Source: Molossus alvarezi (lineage: Eukaryota; Chordata; Mammalia; Chiroptera; Molossidae). Taken from it: a DNA stretch of 64,000 bases. Positions 12,198 to 23,911 of this stretch are shown one piece after another. How positions within the stretch are numbered: the first letter of the stretch is position 1; every line of letters begins with the position of its first letter. The notes beneath the pieces were generated by a model, which worked only from the letters and a program-made list of their open reading frames with translations, was not told the DNA's origin and searched no databases. The stretch spans positions 69,501 through 133,500 of the forward strand of contig JBAWUJ010000084.1 of NCBI GenBank assembly GCA_037176705.1, given 5' to 3'. The position numbers and the translations under genes are program-made.

Positions 12198-13079
12198 ATG
12201 GTGAAACACAGAAACAGAAGCCAAATGAAAGAGCAACACACCTCCACCGAAGATGAGATCAATGTGGAGCAATTAGGCATGTTAACAGAGCTAGAATTCA
12301 GAGCCATGATCTTGAGGAAGCTGAACAGCATGAGTAAGGACATAGAGACACTGAAAATAAGCCAATTGGAAATTAAAAACCAACAAGAAGAAATAAAAAA
12401 TGACATATCCGAAATGAAAAACACATTGGAAGGTTTAAAAAGCAGAGTAGGGGAAGCTGAGGACCGGATCAGTGAATTAGAAGACAGGGTAGAAAAAATC
12501 AACCAATCAGAAAAGCAAAAGGAAACAACTATTAAAAAACAGGAAGACAGCTTAAGAGAACTATGGGACAACTGGAAACGTAATAATATTCGCATCATAG
12601 GAGTCCCCGAAGAAGAAGAAAATGAGCAAGGGATAGAGAATGTATTCAAAACAATAGTGAGAGAAAACTTCCCTAATTTGGTGAAGGAAGAAGGCATTCA
12701 AGTTCAAGAAGCACAGAGAGTCCCAAGTAAGAAGAACCCAAACAGGCCCACTCCAAGACACATAGTAATTAAAATGCCACAAATTAAAGACGAAGAGGGA
12801 ATCCTAAAAGCAGCAAGAGATAAGCAACAGGTTACCTACAAAGGGAACCCCATAAGGCTCTCAGCTGACTTCTCAGAAGAAACACTACAGGCCAGAAGAG
12901 AATGGCATGACGTAATCAAAGTCATGAAAAACAAGAATCTGAATCCAAGACTACTCTACCCAGCAAGGCTATCATTCAAAATAGAAGATCAAATAAAGAG
13001 CTTCCCAGACAAAAAAAGGCTAAGGGAATACATTAGCACCAAACCAGCACTGCAAGAAATGTTAAAAGGACTGCTGTAA
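12198..13079 (+). CDS. L1 ORF1 protein, copy 2 (intact, 293 aa)
   Basis: RNA-binding chaperone of L1. It trimerises and coats L1 RNA in cytoplasmic particles (family knowledge). The ATG at 12198 is chosen because it has a strong Kozak context (A at -3, G at +4). The frame stays open a few codons upstream, but only from a GTG. Visible parts are a polar N-terminus (1-30), a long heptad-rich coiled coil (about 31-125), an RRM-like domain starting at NNIRIIGVPEEE (129-140) with the strand RPTPRHIVIKMPQ (183-195), and a C-terminal domain (about 210-293) ending TKPALQEMLKGLL. It is somewhat shorter than human ORF1p (338 aa). This copy has Ser8 and Asp238. The frame is unbroken, so it could encode a full protein if transcribed. 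Confidence 0.93.
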   Translation: MVKHRNRSQMKEQHTSTEDEINVEQLGMLTELEFRAMILRKLNSMSKDIETLKISQLEIKNQQEEIKNDISEMKNTLEGLKSRVGEAEDRISELEDRVEKINQSEKQKETTIKKQEDSLRELWDNWKRNNIRIIGVPEEEENEQGIENVFKTIVRENFPNLVKEEGIQVQEAQRVPSKKNPNRPTPRHIVIKMPQIKDEEGILKAARDKQQVTYKGNPIRLSADFSEETLQARREWHDVIKVMKNKNLNPRLLYPARLSFKIEDQIKSFPDKKRLREYISTKPALQEMLKGLL

Positions 13080-13124
13080 TTAGCAGTAGAAATGGGAAGA
13101 AAAATAGAACCACACTAAACAAAA

Positions 13125-16100
13125 ATGGCAATAAATAAGTACTTATCAATAATCACCTTAAACGTCAATGGATTGAATGCTCCCATAAAGAGACACAGAG
13201 TAGCTGATTGGATAAGAAAGCATGACTCATCTATATGTTGTTTACAAGAGACCCACCTCTCAACAAAAGACTCACATAGGTTGAAAGTGAAGGGATGGAA
13301 AAAAATTTTCCAAGCAAATGGAAAGCAAAAAAAAGCTGGGGTAGCAATTCTCATATCTGATAAAATAGATTTCAAAATGAAGACCATAACTAGAGACAAA
13401 GACGGCCACTACATAATATTGAAAGGCTCTATCCAACAGGAAGATATAACCTTGATAAACATATAGGCACCCAATATAGGAGCACCAAAATATATTAAAA
13501 ATCTTCTGGAGGACTTCCAAGGAGAAATCGACAACAATACAATCATAGCAGGGGACTTCAACACCCCGTTGACAGCACTGGATAGATCCTCTAGGCAAAA
13601 AATTAGCAAGGAAACAGAGACTCTAAATGAAGCACTAGACCAAATGGATTTAATAGATATCTACAGAGAATTACACCCCAAAACTACAGAATACACATTC
13701 TTCTCAAGTGCACATGGGACATTCTCAAAGATAGACCACATGATAGGACACAAACTAAATCTCTGCAAGTTCAAGAAGATTGAAATCATATCAAGCATCT
13801 TCTCAGATCACAATGGCATGAAACTAGAAATCAATTGCAACAAGAACATTCAAAGACATTTCAACACATGGAGGCTAAATAGCATGTTATTAAACAATGA
13901 ATGGGTCACCGAGGAGATCAAGGAAGAAATCAAAAACTTCCTGGAAACCAATGAAAATGAACACACAACAACACAAAATCTATGGGATGCAGCGAAAGCA
14001 GTTCTGAGAGGGAAGTTCATAGCACTACAGGCCTACCTCAAAAAACAAGAAAAATTTCTAATTGACTGTCTAACCTCACAACTTAAAGAATTAGAAAGCA
14101 AACAAAAAGAAAACCCCAGAGCAAGTAGAAGGAAGGAAATAGTAAAGATCAGAGCAGAAATAAATGACATAGAGACCAAAAAAACAATTCAAAGGATCAA
14201 TGAAACAAAGAGCTGGTTTTTTGAAAAGATAAACAAGATTGATGGACCCTTGGCTAGACTCACCAAGAAACAAAGAGAGAGAACCCAAATACACAAAATC
14301 AGAAATGAAAGGGGAGAAGTAACAACCAACACCACGGAAATACAAAAGATCGTTAACAACTACTATGAACAACTATATGGCAACAAATTCGACAATCTAA
14401 GCGAAATGGACAAATTTCTAGAAACACACAGTCTCCCAAAACTATTCCCGGAAGAGATAGAAAACTTGAACAGACCAATAACAACTAAGGAAATTGAAGA
14501 GGTAATCAAGACTCTCCCAGCAAACAAAAGCCCAGGCCCAGATGGTTTCACGGGGGAGTTTTACCGAACATTCAAAAGAGAACTAACACCCATTCTCCTC
14601 AAACTATTTCAAAAAATTCAAGAAGAAGGAAGACTTCCAAACTTGCTTTACAAGGCCAGCATAATTCTACTCCCAAAACCAGAAAAAGACACTACGAAGA
14701 AAGAAAACTACCAATATCCCCGATGAACATAGACGCCAAAATCCTGAACAAAATATTAGCAAATCGGATCCAGAAATACATCAAAAAAAATTATTCACCA
14801 TGACCAAGTGGGATTCATTCCAGGGATGCAAGGCTGGTACAATATTCGCAAATCAATAAACGTGATACACCACATAAACAAAATGAAGAATAAAAACCAC
14901 ATGATCATATCAATAGATGCTGAAAAAGCATTCGACAAAATCCAGCATCCATTTCTGATAAAAACGCTCAGCAATGTAGGAATAGAGGGATCATATCTCG
15001 ACATAATAAAGGCCATATATGAAAGACCTACAGCCAACATCATACTCAATGGACAGAAACTAAAAACATTTCCATTAAGAACAGGAACAAGACAGGGATG
15101 TCCACTTTCGCCACTCTTATTTAACATTGTACTGGAAGTCTTAGCCACAGCAATCGGACATGAAGAAAAAATAAAAGGGATCCAAATTGGAAAGGAGGAA
15201 GTGAAACTGCCATTATTTGCAGATGACATGATATTGTACATAGAAAACCCTAAAGACTCCATCAAAAATCTATTAGACTTAATAAATGAATTTGGCAAAG
15301 TAGCAGGATACAAAATTAACGTCAAGAAATCGACGGCATTCTTGTACATCAATGATGAACTCACAGAAAGAGAAACTGAAAAAACAATCCCATTTACCAT
15401 CGCTCCAAAAAAATTACGATACCTAGGAATAAACTTAACCAAAGAAGTAAAGGACCTATTTGCAGAAAACTACAGGTCATTGAAAAAAGAAATAGAGGAA
15501 GATATAAAAAAGTGGAAGCACATACCCTGTTCATGGATTGGAAGAATTAACATCATTAAAATGTCCATACTACCCAAAGCAATCTATAGATTCAATGCAA
15601 GGCCCATCAAAATACCAACGACATATTTCATAGAACTAGAACAAATACTTCAAAAGTTCATATGGAACCAAAAAAGACCCCGAATAGCCACAGCAATCTT
15701 GAAAAAGAAGAACAAAGTAGGTGGGATCACAATACCACACATCAGGTTATACTACAAAGCGACTGTAACCAAAACAGCCTGGTACTGGCACAAGAACAGG
15801 CATATAGACCAGTGGAACAGAACTGAAAACCCAGAAATGGACCCAAGGCAATACGCTCAATTAATATTTGACAAAGGTGGCAAGAGCATACAGTGGAGTA
15901 AAGACAGCCTCTTTAATAAATGGTGTTGGGAAAATTGGACAGCTACATGCAAAAAACTGAAACTAGACCATCAACTTACACCATACACAAAAATAAACTC
16001 AAAATGGATAAAAGACTTAAATGTGACCCGTGAATCCATAAAAATTCTAGAAGAAAATGTAGGCAACAAAATTTCGGACATCATACGAAGCAGAATTTTC

Positions 16101-16947
16101 ACTGATACATCACCTAAGGCAACAGAAATAAAGGAGAAAATGAACACATGGGACTACATCAAACTCCAAAGCTTCTGCACAGCAAAAGAAACAATCATCA
16201 AAATGGAAAGGCAACCCACTGTATGGGAGAACATCATTGCCAATGATGTATCAGATAAGGGGTTAATTTCCAATATATATAGAGTGCTCCTACAACTCCA
16301 CAAAAGGAAGACAAAGAACCCAATTGAAAAATGGGCAGAGGAGCTGAATAGACACCTCTCCAAACAGGACATACAAATGGCCAAGAGACATATGAAGAAA
16401 TGCTCAACATCACTAATCATCAGAGAGATGCAAATTAAAACAACAATGAGGTATCACCTCACACCTGTCAGAATGGCCGCCATCAACAAATCATCAAACA
16501 ACAAGTGTTGGCGAGGGTGTGGAGAAAAGGGGACTCTAATACACTGCTGGTGGGAATGCAGACTGGTGCAGCCGCTATGGAAAACAATATGGTGGCTACC
16601 TCAAAAAGTTAAGAATTGAACTTCCATTTGACCCAGTGATCCCACTGCTGGGAATATACCCTAAGAAGCCTGAAACACCAATCAGGAAGAATATAAGTAC
16701 CCCCATGTTCATAGCAGCACTATTTACAATAGCTAAGATCTGGAAACAGCCCAAGTGTCCACCAGTAGCAGAATGGATAAAGAAGCTGTGGTACATATAC
16801 ACAATGGAGTACTATGCAGCGGTAAGAGAGAAAGATCTCTTATCCTTTGAGACGACATGGAGGGACCTGGAAAGTATTATCCTAAGTGAAAGAAGCCAAG
16901 CAGAAAAAGACAAATACCACATGATCTCACTTATATACGGAATATAA
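13125..16947 (+). pseudogene. L1 ORF2 (endonuclease / reverse transcriptase), copy 2, broken
   Basis: In a live L1 this protein nicks target DNA and reverse transcribes L1 RNA at the nick. The ATG at 13125 begins an APE-type endonuclease. It shows LNVNG (catalytic Asn13), QETH (Glu42), GDFN at 13551-13562 and SDH at 13803-13811. Codon 114, which matches the active-site Tyr115 of human ORF2p, is TAG (13464-13466). The frame continues through the pre-RT region to TGA 14724-14726, after a loss of about 4 bases. The A8 run at 14783-14790 (+1) returns it to the original frame. The RT core has FADD at 15216-15227, and a Cys-rich CWRGCG...HCWWEC segment lies at 16506-16559. Another +1 shift near 16590 gives TGA 16617-16619, and the C-terminus resumes in a different frame to 16947. 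It is non-functional as a full protein; ORF1 ends 45 bp upstream. Confidence 0.95.
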
Positions 16948-17210
16948 TGAACATAACAATCTGAGGAATACAGTAGACCCAGACACATGGAAGTAGGGCA
17001 CAGACTGACAGAAGAGGGGATGGGGGGTGGGGGGGGGGAAGAGATAAACCAAAGAACTTATATGGATGTATGCATGACCAATGGACATGGACAACTAAGC
17101 CGGGGACAGGGTGGAGGGGGGGTGGGGTGGGGGGTGCCAATGGGGTAAAAAGGTAAAATATCTGTAACAAAAAAATAAATAAAAATTCATAAAAAAAAAA
17201 AAAAAGAAAA
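16948..17210 (+). other. L1 3' UTR with G-rich tracts and poly(A) tail, copy 2
   Basis: Same 263-bp layout as copy 1. The first G tract ends in a run of ten G (about 17029-17038). Two AATAAA hexamers lie before an A15-G-A tail that merges with the AAAG of the target-site duplication. Confidence 0.85.
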
Positions 17211-17222
17211 AAAGTACACCAG
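17211..17222 (+). repeat. L1 target-site duplication, 3' copy (L1 copy 2)
   Basis: Same 12 bases as 11367-11378, followed by the start of monomer A (TCATGAACAC). Confidence 0.88.
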
Positions 17223-19185
17223 TCATGAACACTTTTGACTATGCCAGTGTATTCCCATAGGTTCTTCGGGAAAAGAGTCTTGAAACAAGTGAATCCATGA
17301 CCATTGTTCAATGACTGACACTCCCTCTTTTAAAATGATCACTTTTTTGTTATAATGGCTTGAATAAGAGGATTGATTACTTGTCAGTTATCAAGAAATA
17401 GGCTGAATGTGTCACAGGGAATTATAAAGATAGGTTCAGGAGATTTCATTCATGAACAAGGTACAATTCCAGCATTTCACAATGATGGAAAGTGCTTACT
17501 TTGAATTCTCAGGAGAAAACAGGTATCTACTCCTTATGTGTTTTGAGGACATCGGTCCAAACAGTGAAATGCCTGCAGGATCCAAGAATGACACTGATTC
17601 ATTCGGTAACAACTTTAAAGAATGTATGTAGAACTGAATAGGGTATAGATTTCCATGACCTGAATGTTGCCCTAACCAATGTGTTTGATTTCTGCAGCCC
17701 AGCATTTATTGGATATCAAGATGACTCCTAGACACTTCCAGGCAAACAACACATATCCAAGGCTAAAACGTAGTATGTTGAGAAGCTGCCTCATCAACTA
17801 CTACAGGTTGACTTTTCTTGTCACATGGGAAAGAAGGCAGACACCTGCATTTACTTACAACACTGTTTCACACTCCAATGGAAAGTATGGCCTGCACCCC
17901 GGGCAGAATTAGGGTGTAAGTAATGGAAGTGGATACCCAGGTCCACTGTACAAGTGTATTTTCCCTAGAAAACTCCTCTGGTTCTAATTCACAGAGATGT
18001 TCAATGTGAAAAACCCATGGAATTGTCAGTGTCTTCCAATTCATGGATTTACTCCTTGCATGTAGACAACCAGTGTTTCAACTACATCACTTTACATGTG
18101 TTCAGTTTCACTGCTTCACGAATGAACATGTGTAACACCAGTAGTTATCAATCCTTCCATTGATTCAGTCTTGACCATATGTTGGTTCACTGTTCTGAGT
18201 AAGAATCATGCGAAACCAACTGCTACAGCAGAAAGCAATCTTTTTCCAAGTATGGCCTTCAAAAATGGGCTTCAATACGATCCAATTTTTGAAACCATGA
18301 ACAACACAGAACACAAAAAGGGATAACTTTGGATTGTACACATAAGTGTGCTCTGTCCTAGTTGTTCTTTCCATGATATGACTGGATCTCTCCCCTAAAC
18401 GAGGAGAGTGTACAAGAAAATGTTCATGTTACTCAAGATCTGTGCATTAACTTAACCCAAATGGAAATAGTCAATCATTCCAACAGTTGTTTGACTAAAA
18501 CATGATTGTTCACACGTTCCCTGCAAAGGTATTTAACTTACCAAAAAAAAAAATATGCCACTGAGTGAATGTGGCCCCTGGCTCTCACAGAATTTTGCCC
18601 AGAATTTAGTGTATCCAAGACTGCACCAGCAAGTCTAGTGTGTCTTTGTCTGGAACAAGAGAAAGAAACTTACACTCCTAAGTTTAAGTGTGATTCCACC
18701 TTTACAAATGGACACTTCTTAAACACTTAACCAAAACAACATATGCTTTGAGGAGCCTCACGCTCTAGGCTTCATGGAAATGATTTTTGTGCACTGAAGT
18801 GAAGAGTAATCACACAGTTCATTTGGAATAGGTTTGGTTTGTATACACTCTCCTACAAACAAACTAGAGTGAAAAGTATGTCTATGGACCTATCAACAGT
18901 TAGGTTGCCACATTACCTTAAATCAATACTTTCCACAACTGTGCTAAGAACACGTAATCTGAAAAACAGTACAACAGTGGTGGTTCAAGGACGTGTGAAC
19001 TGGGTATAGCCCTAGAACCTTTTACTCAATATTTGGATATTATCTGAAGAAGGATGTCTATTAGAACACAATTCTTAGAAGAGAGAGCCATTAAACAGTC
19101 AATTTAACACTGCAACCGTATTAAGGTTTGCATTCTGCTCTTGAACTGAATGTTATTATATTATTCTGCACAGAAAGAACACCAG
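17223..19185 (+). repeat. Satellite monomer A, unit 2
   Basis: 1963 bp. Matches the A of unit 1 at all sites compared. Confidence 0.95.
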
Positions 19186-21137
19186 TCATGAACACTTTTG
19201 ACTATCCCAGTGTATTCCCATAGGTTCTTCGGGGAAAGAGTCTTGAAACAAGTGAATCCATGACCATTGTTCAAAGAATGACACTCCCTCTTTTCAATGG
19301 ATCACATTTTTGTTATAATGGCTAGAATAAGAGGATTGATTACTTGTCAGTTATCAAGAAATAGGCTGAATTTGTCACAGGGAATTATAAAGACAGGTTC
19401 AGGAGATTTCATTCATGAACAAGGTTCAATTCCAGCATTTCACAATGATGGAAAGTGCTTACTTTGAATTCTCAGTAGAAAACAGGTATCTACTCCTTAT
19501 GTGTTTTGAGGAAATCGGTCCAAACAGTGAAATGTATGCAGGATTCAAGAATGACACTGATTCATTCGGTAACAACTTTAAAGAATGTATATAGAACTGA
19601 ATACGGTATAGATTTCCATGACCTGAATGTTGCGCTAACCAATGTGTTTGGTTTCTGCAGCCCAACATTTATTGGATATCAAGATGACTCCTAGACACTT
19701 CCAGGCAAAAACACATATCAAGGCTAAAACGTAGTATGTTGAAAAGCTGCCTCATCAACTAGTACAGGTTGACTTTTCTTGTCACATGGGAAAGAAGGCA
19801 GACACCTGCATTTACTTACAACACTGTTTCACACTCCAATGGAAAGTATGCCCTGCACCCTGGGCATAATTAGTGTGTTAGTCATTGAAATGATAACCCA
19901 GGTCCACTGTACAAGTGCATTATCTCTAGAACACTCCTCTTCTTCTAATTCACAAAGATGTTCAATGTGAAAAACCCATGGAATTGTCAGTGTCTTCCAA
20001 TTCATGGATTTACTCCTTGCATGTTGACAACCAATGTTTCAACTACATCACTTTACATGTGTTCATTTTCACTGCTTCAAGAATGCACATGTGTAACACC
20101 AGTAGTTATCAATCTTTCCATTGATTCAGTCTTGACCATATTTTGGTTCACTGTTCTGAGTAAGAATCATGCGAAACCAACTGCTACAGCAGAAACCAAA
20201 CTTTTTCCAAGTATGGCCTTCAAAAATGGGCTTCAATACGATCCAATCTTTGAAACCATGATCAACACAGAACACAAAAAGGGATAACTTTGGATTCTAC
20301 ACATGTGTGCTCTGTCCTAGTTGTTCTTTCCATGATATGACTGGATCTCTCCACAAAACGAGGAGAGTGTACATGAAAGTGTTCATGTTACTCAAGATCT
20401 GTGCATTAACTTAACCCAAATGGAAATATTCAATCATTCCAACAGTTGTTTGACTAAAACCTGATTGTTCACACTTTCCCTGCAAAGGTACTTAACTAAC
20501 CAAGGAAAAACATGCCACTGAGTGAAGGTGGCCCCTGGCTCTCACAGAATTTTGCCCAGAATTCAGTGTATCCAGACTGCACCAGCAAGTCTTGTGTGTC
20601 CTTGTCTGGAAAAAGAGAAAGAAACTTACACTCCTAAGTTTAAGTGTGATTCCACCTTTACAAATGGACATTTCTTAAACACTTAACCAAAACAACATAT
20701 GCTTTGAGGAGCCTCACGCTCTAGGCTTCATGGAAGTGACTTTTTTGCTACTGAAGAGTTCTAACACAGTTCATTTGGAATAGGTTTGCTTTGTATACAC
20801 TCTCCTACAAACAAATTAGAGTGAAAAGTATGTCTAAGGACCTATCAACAGTTAGGTTGCCACATTACCTTAAATCAATACTTTCCACAACTGTGCTAAG
20901 AACACGTAATCTGAAAAGCAGTGCAACAGTGGTGGTTCAAGGATGTGTGAACTGGGTATAGCCCTAGAACCTTTTACTCAATATTTGGATATTATTTGAA
21001 GAAGGTTGTCTATTGGAACACAGTTCTTAGAAGAGAGAGCCACTAAACAGTCAATTTGACACTGCAACCCTATTAAGGTTTGCATTCTGCTCTTGAACTG
21101 AATGTTATTATATTATTCTGCACAGAAAGAACTCCAG
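19186..21137 (+). repeat. Satellite monomer B, unit 2
   Basis: 1952 bp and the same B variant as unit 1. It directly follows A without the hybrid A*. The uninterrupted A/B junction reads GAAAGAACACCAGTCATG and shows what an empty L1 site looks like. Confidence 0.95.
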
Positions 21138-23092
21138 TCATGAACACTTTTGACTATGCCAGTGTATTCCCATAGGTTCTTCGGGGAAAGAGTCTTGAAT
21201 CAAGTGAATCCATGTCCATTGTTCAAACACTGACACTCCCTCTTTTAAATTGATCACTTTTTGTTATAATGGATTGAATAAGAGGATTGACTGCTTGTCA
21301 GTTATAAAGAAATACGCTGAATATGTCACAGGGAATTATAAAGATAGGTTCAGGAGATTTCATTCATGAACAAGGTACAATTCCAGCATTTCACAATGAT
21401 GGAAAGTGCTTACTTTGAATTTTCAGGAGAAAATAGGTACCTACTCCTTATGTTTTTTAAGGACATCGGTCCTAACAGTGAAATGCCTGCAGGATCCAAG
21501 AATGACACTGATTCATTCGGTAACAACTTTAAAGAATGTATGTAGAACTGAATAGGGTATAGATTTCCCTGACCTGAATGTTGCCCTAACCAATGTTTTT
21601 GATTTCTGCTGCCCAGCATTTATTGGATATCAAGATGACTCCTAGACACTTCCAGGCAACAACACATATCCAAGGCTAGAACGTGGTATGTTGAGAAGCT
21701 GCCTCATCAACTAGTACAGGTTGGCTTTTCTTGTCACATAGGAAAGAAGGCAGACACCTGCATTTACTTACAACACTGTTTCACACTCCAATGGATAGTA
21801 TGGCCTGCACCCCGGGCAGAATTAGTGTGAAAGTAATTGAAATGGATACCCAGGTCCTCTGTACAAGTGCATTTTCTCTAGAAAACTCCTCTGGTTCTAA
21901 TTCACAGAGATGTTCAATGTGAAAAACCCATGGAATTGTCAGTGTCTTCCAATTCATGGATTTACTCCATGCATGTAGACAACCAATGTTTCAACTACAT
22001 CACTTTATATGTGTTCTATTTCACTGCTTCACGAATGAACATGAGTAACACCAGTAGTTATCAATCTTTCCATTGATTCAGTCTTGACCATATGTTGGTT
22101 CACTGTTCTGAGTAAGAATCATGGGAAACCAACTGCTACAGAAGAAACCAAAAATTTTCCATGTATGGCCTTCAAAAATGGGCTTCAATACGATCCAATC
22201 TTTGAAACCATGAACCACACAGAACACAAAAAGGGATAACTTTGGATTCTACACATAAGTGTGCTCTGTCCTAGTTGTTCTTTCCATGATATGACTGGAT
22301 CTCTCCACAAAACGAGGAGAGTGTACATGAAAGTGTTCATGTTACTCAACATCTGTCCATTAACTTAACCCAAATGGAAATATTTAATCATTCCAACAGT
22401 TAGTTGACTAGAACATGATTGTTCACACTTTCCCTGCCAAGGTACTTAACTTCCCAAGGAAAAACAGGCCACTGAGTGAATGTGGCCCCTGGCTCTCACA
22501 GCATTTTGCCCAGAATTCAGTGTATCCAAGACTGCACCAGCAAGTCTTGTGTCTCTTTGTCTGGCACAAGAGAAAGAAACTTACACTCCTAAGTTTAAGT
22601 GTGATTCCACCTTTACAAATGGACATTTCTTAAACACTTAACCAAAACAACATATGCTTTGAGGAGCCTCACGCTCTAGGCTTCATGGACGTGACTTTTG
22701 TGCTACTGAAGAGTTCTAACACAGTTCATTTGGAGTAGGTTTGTTTTGTACACACTCTCCTACAAATAAACTAGAGGGAAAAGTATGTCTAAGGACCTAT
22801 CAACAGTTAGGTTGCCACATTACCTTAAATCAATACTTTCCACAACTGTGCTAAGAACACGTAATCTGAAAAACAGTACAACAGTGGTGGTTCAAGGACG
22901 TGTGAACTGGGTATAGCCCTAGAACCTTTTACTCAGTATTTGGATATTATTTGAAGAAGGTTGTCTATTGGAACACAGTTCTTCGAACAGAGAGCCCCTA
23001 AACAGTCAATTTGACACTGCAACCGTATTAAGGTTTGCATTCTGCTCTTGAACTGAATGTAATTATATTATTCTGCACAGAAAGTACACCAG
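21138..23092 (+). repeat. Satellite monomer C, unit 2
   Basis: 1955 bp. TATAATGGATTG variant as in unit 1. Confidence 0.95.
23081..23092 (+). repeat. L1 target-site duplication, 5' copy (L1 copy 3)
   Basis: AAAGTACACCAG; pairs with 28926-28937. Confidence 0.88.
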
Positions 23093-23911
23093 GGACCGAA
23101 AAATGGCGGCGGAGTGAACGGAGCTACACAGACCGTCTCCCAGAACCAAACTGCAATTACAACTATAACACAGACAAATGGACGGGAAAAACCAACAGAA
23201 AAGCAGCTTGCGAGGACCATACAACGAGGGACACTGACTCCATCCCCGTAGGCTTGCGAAGACGCGAGACGGGGCTGGGAGCCCAAGGTCGGCAGCTCCG
23301 CAGCGGCCTCAGCTGGGAGAGGCGCCCTCGGGTCACACTCCCAGGCGGCTCCACAGCGCAGCCGGGACAGAGGCTAAAACAGCCACAGCCACTCACCTTG
23401 GGCTCCGGCAGAGGGAGGGCAGACTGGACTGGAACTGTGTCGGGACACTCGGGGTTTGGAGCGCGCTCAGAGCTTTGGCTGAGTGCAGCCACTCAGGAGG
23501 GTGGCCACATTGCTCCTTCCCAGGGCTCTGAGGAGAGGCAGCAGCCCCTCTCTCGGAGATCCATCCCCATCCTGTGGGCCATTGAAGTGCTAATTGAGGC
23601 TCACTAACAACCAGCATCTGCCCCACCCTCGTGAAAGCCCCTTGGCTGAGCACAAGAGGGAGTTTTTCAATCAACTGACAACCCCAAACTCATCAATTAA
23701 CCTAGACTGCTAGCCTCCAGGCAAAAAGCTAGAGGATAACAGTACATTTCCTGGGCTGGCAACTTTAACCAGGAAAGTAAGACTTGACAGTGGTGTTCAA
23801 CGTGGGTCCTCCCTCGCTCATCTAAACACAGGAGAGGGAGCCACAAACAGCAGAACACCAACACCCACAGGGAGAACTTGACAGGCTCCAAAGCCCACAG
23901 TGATAGCCAAA
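23093..23911 (+). promoter_or_regulatory. L1 5' UTR / internal promoter, copy 3
   Basis: Same 819-bp layout as copy 2, with the YY1-like motif at 23100-23110. It differs by an A in CAGTACATTT, which removes one CpG. Confidence 0.75.

Larger units (their letters stand above)
11379..17210 (+). mobile_element. L1: LINE-1 copy 2, full length, defective
   Basis: Full-length element of 5,832 bp: 5' UTR (819 bp), ORF1 (293 codons), 45-bp spacer, broken ORF2 (about 3.8 kb), G-rich 3' UTR, AATAAA signals and an A tail. It is flanked by the 12-bp duplication AAAGTACACCAG at 11367-11378 and 17211-17222. Mammalian L1s copy themselves through RNA, with ORF2p nicking the target and reverse transcribing. 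This one cannot make a full ORF2p because of a nonsense codon and frameshifts. It sits between monomers C and A of the satellite. It is the reference copy for the others. Confidence 0.97.
11379..23092 (+). repeat. Composite unit 2 (canonical): L1 + A, B, C
   Basis: Complete reference unit of 11,714 bp. It runs from the first base of L1 copy 2 to the last base before L1 copy 3, and all parts are in direct orientation. It is used here as the coordinate reference for the other units. Confidence 0.97.

Noticed and set aside
12104..12697. 197-codon antisense open frame opposite ORF1, repeated in each copy
   Set aside because: Its Ser/Phe-rich composition is the expected shadow of the Glu/Lys-rich coiled coil on the other strand.
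14795..15442. 215-codon antisense open frame opposite the RT domain
   Set aside because: It has no ATG at its start (opens with TTG) and is a shadow of ORF2.
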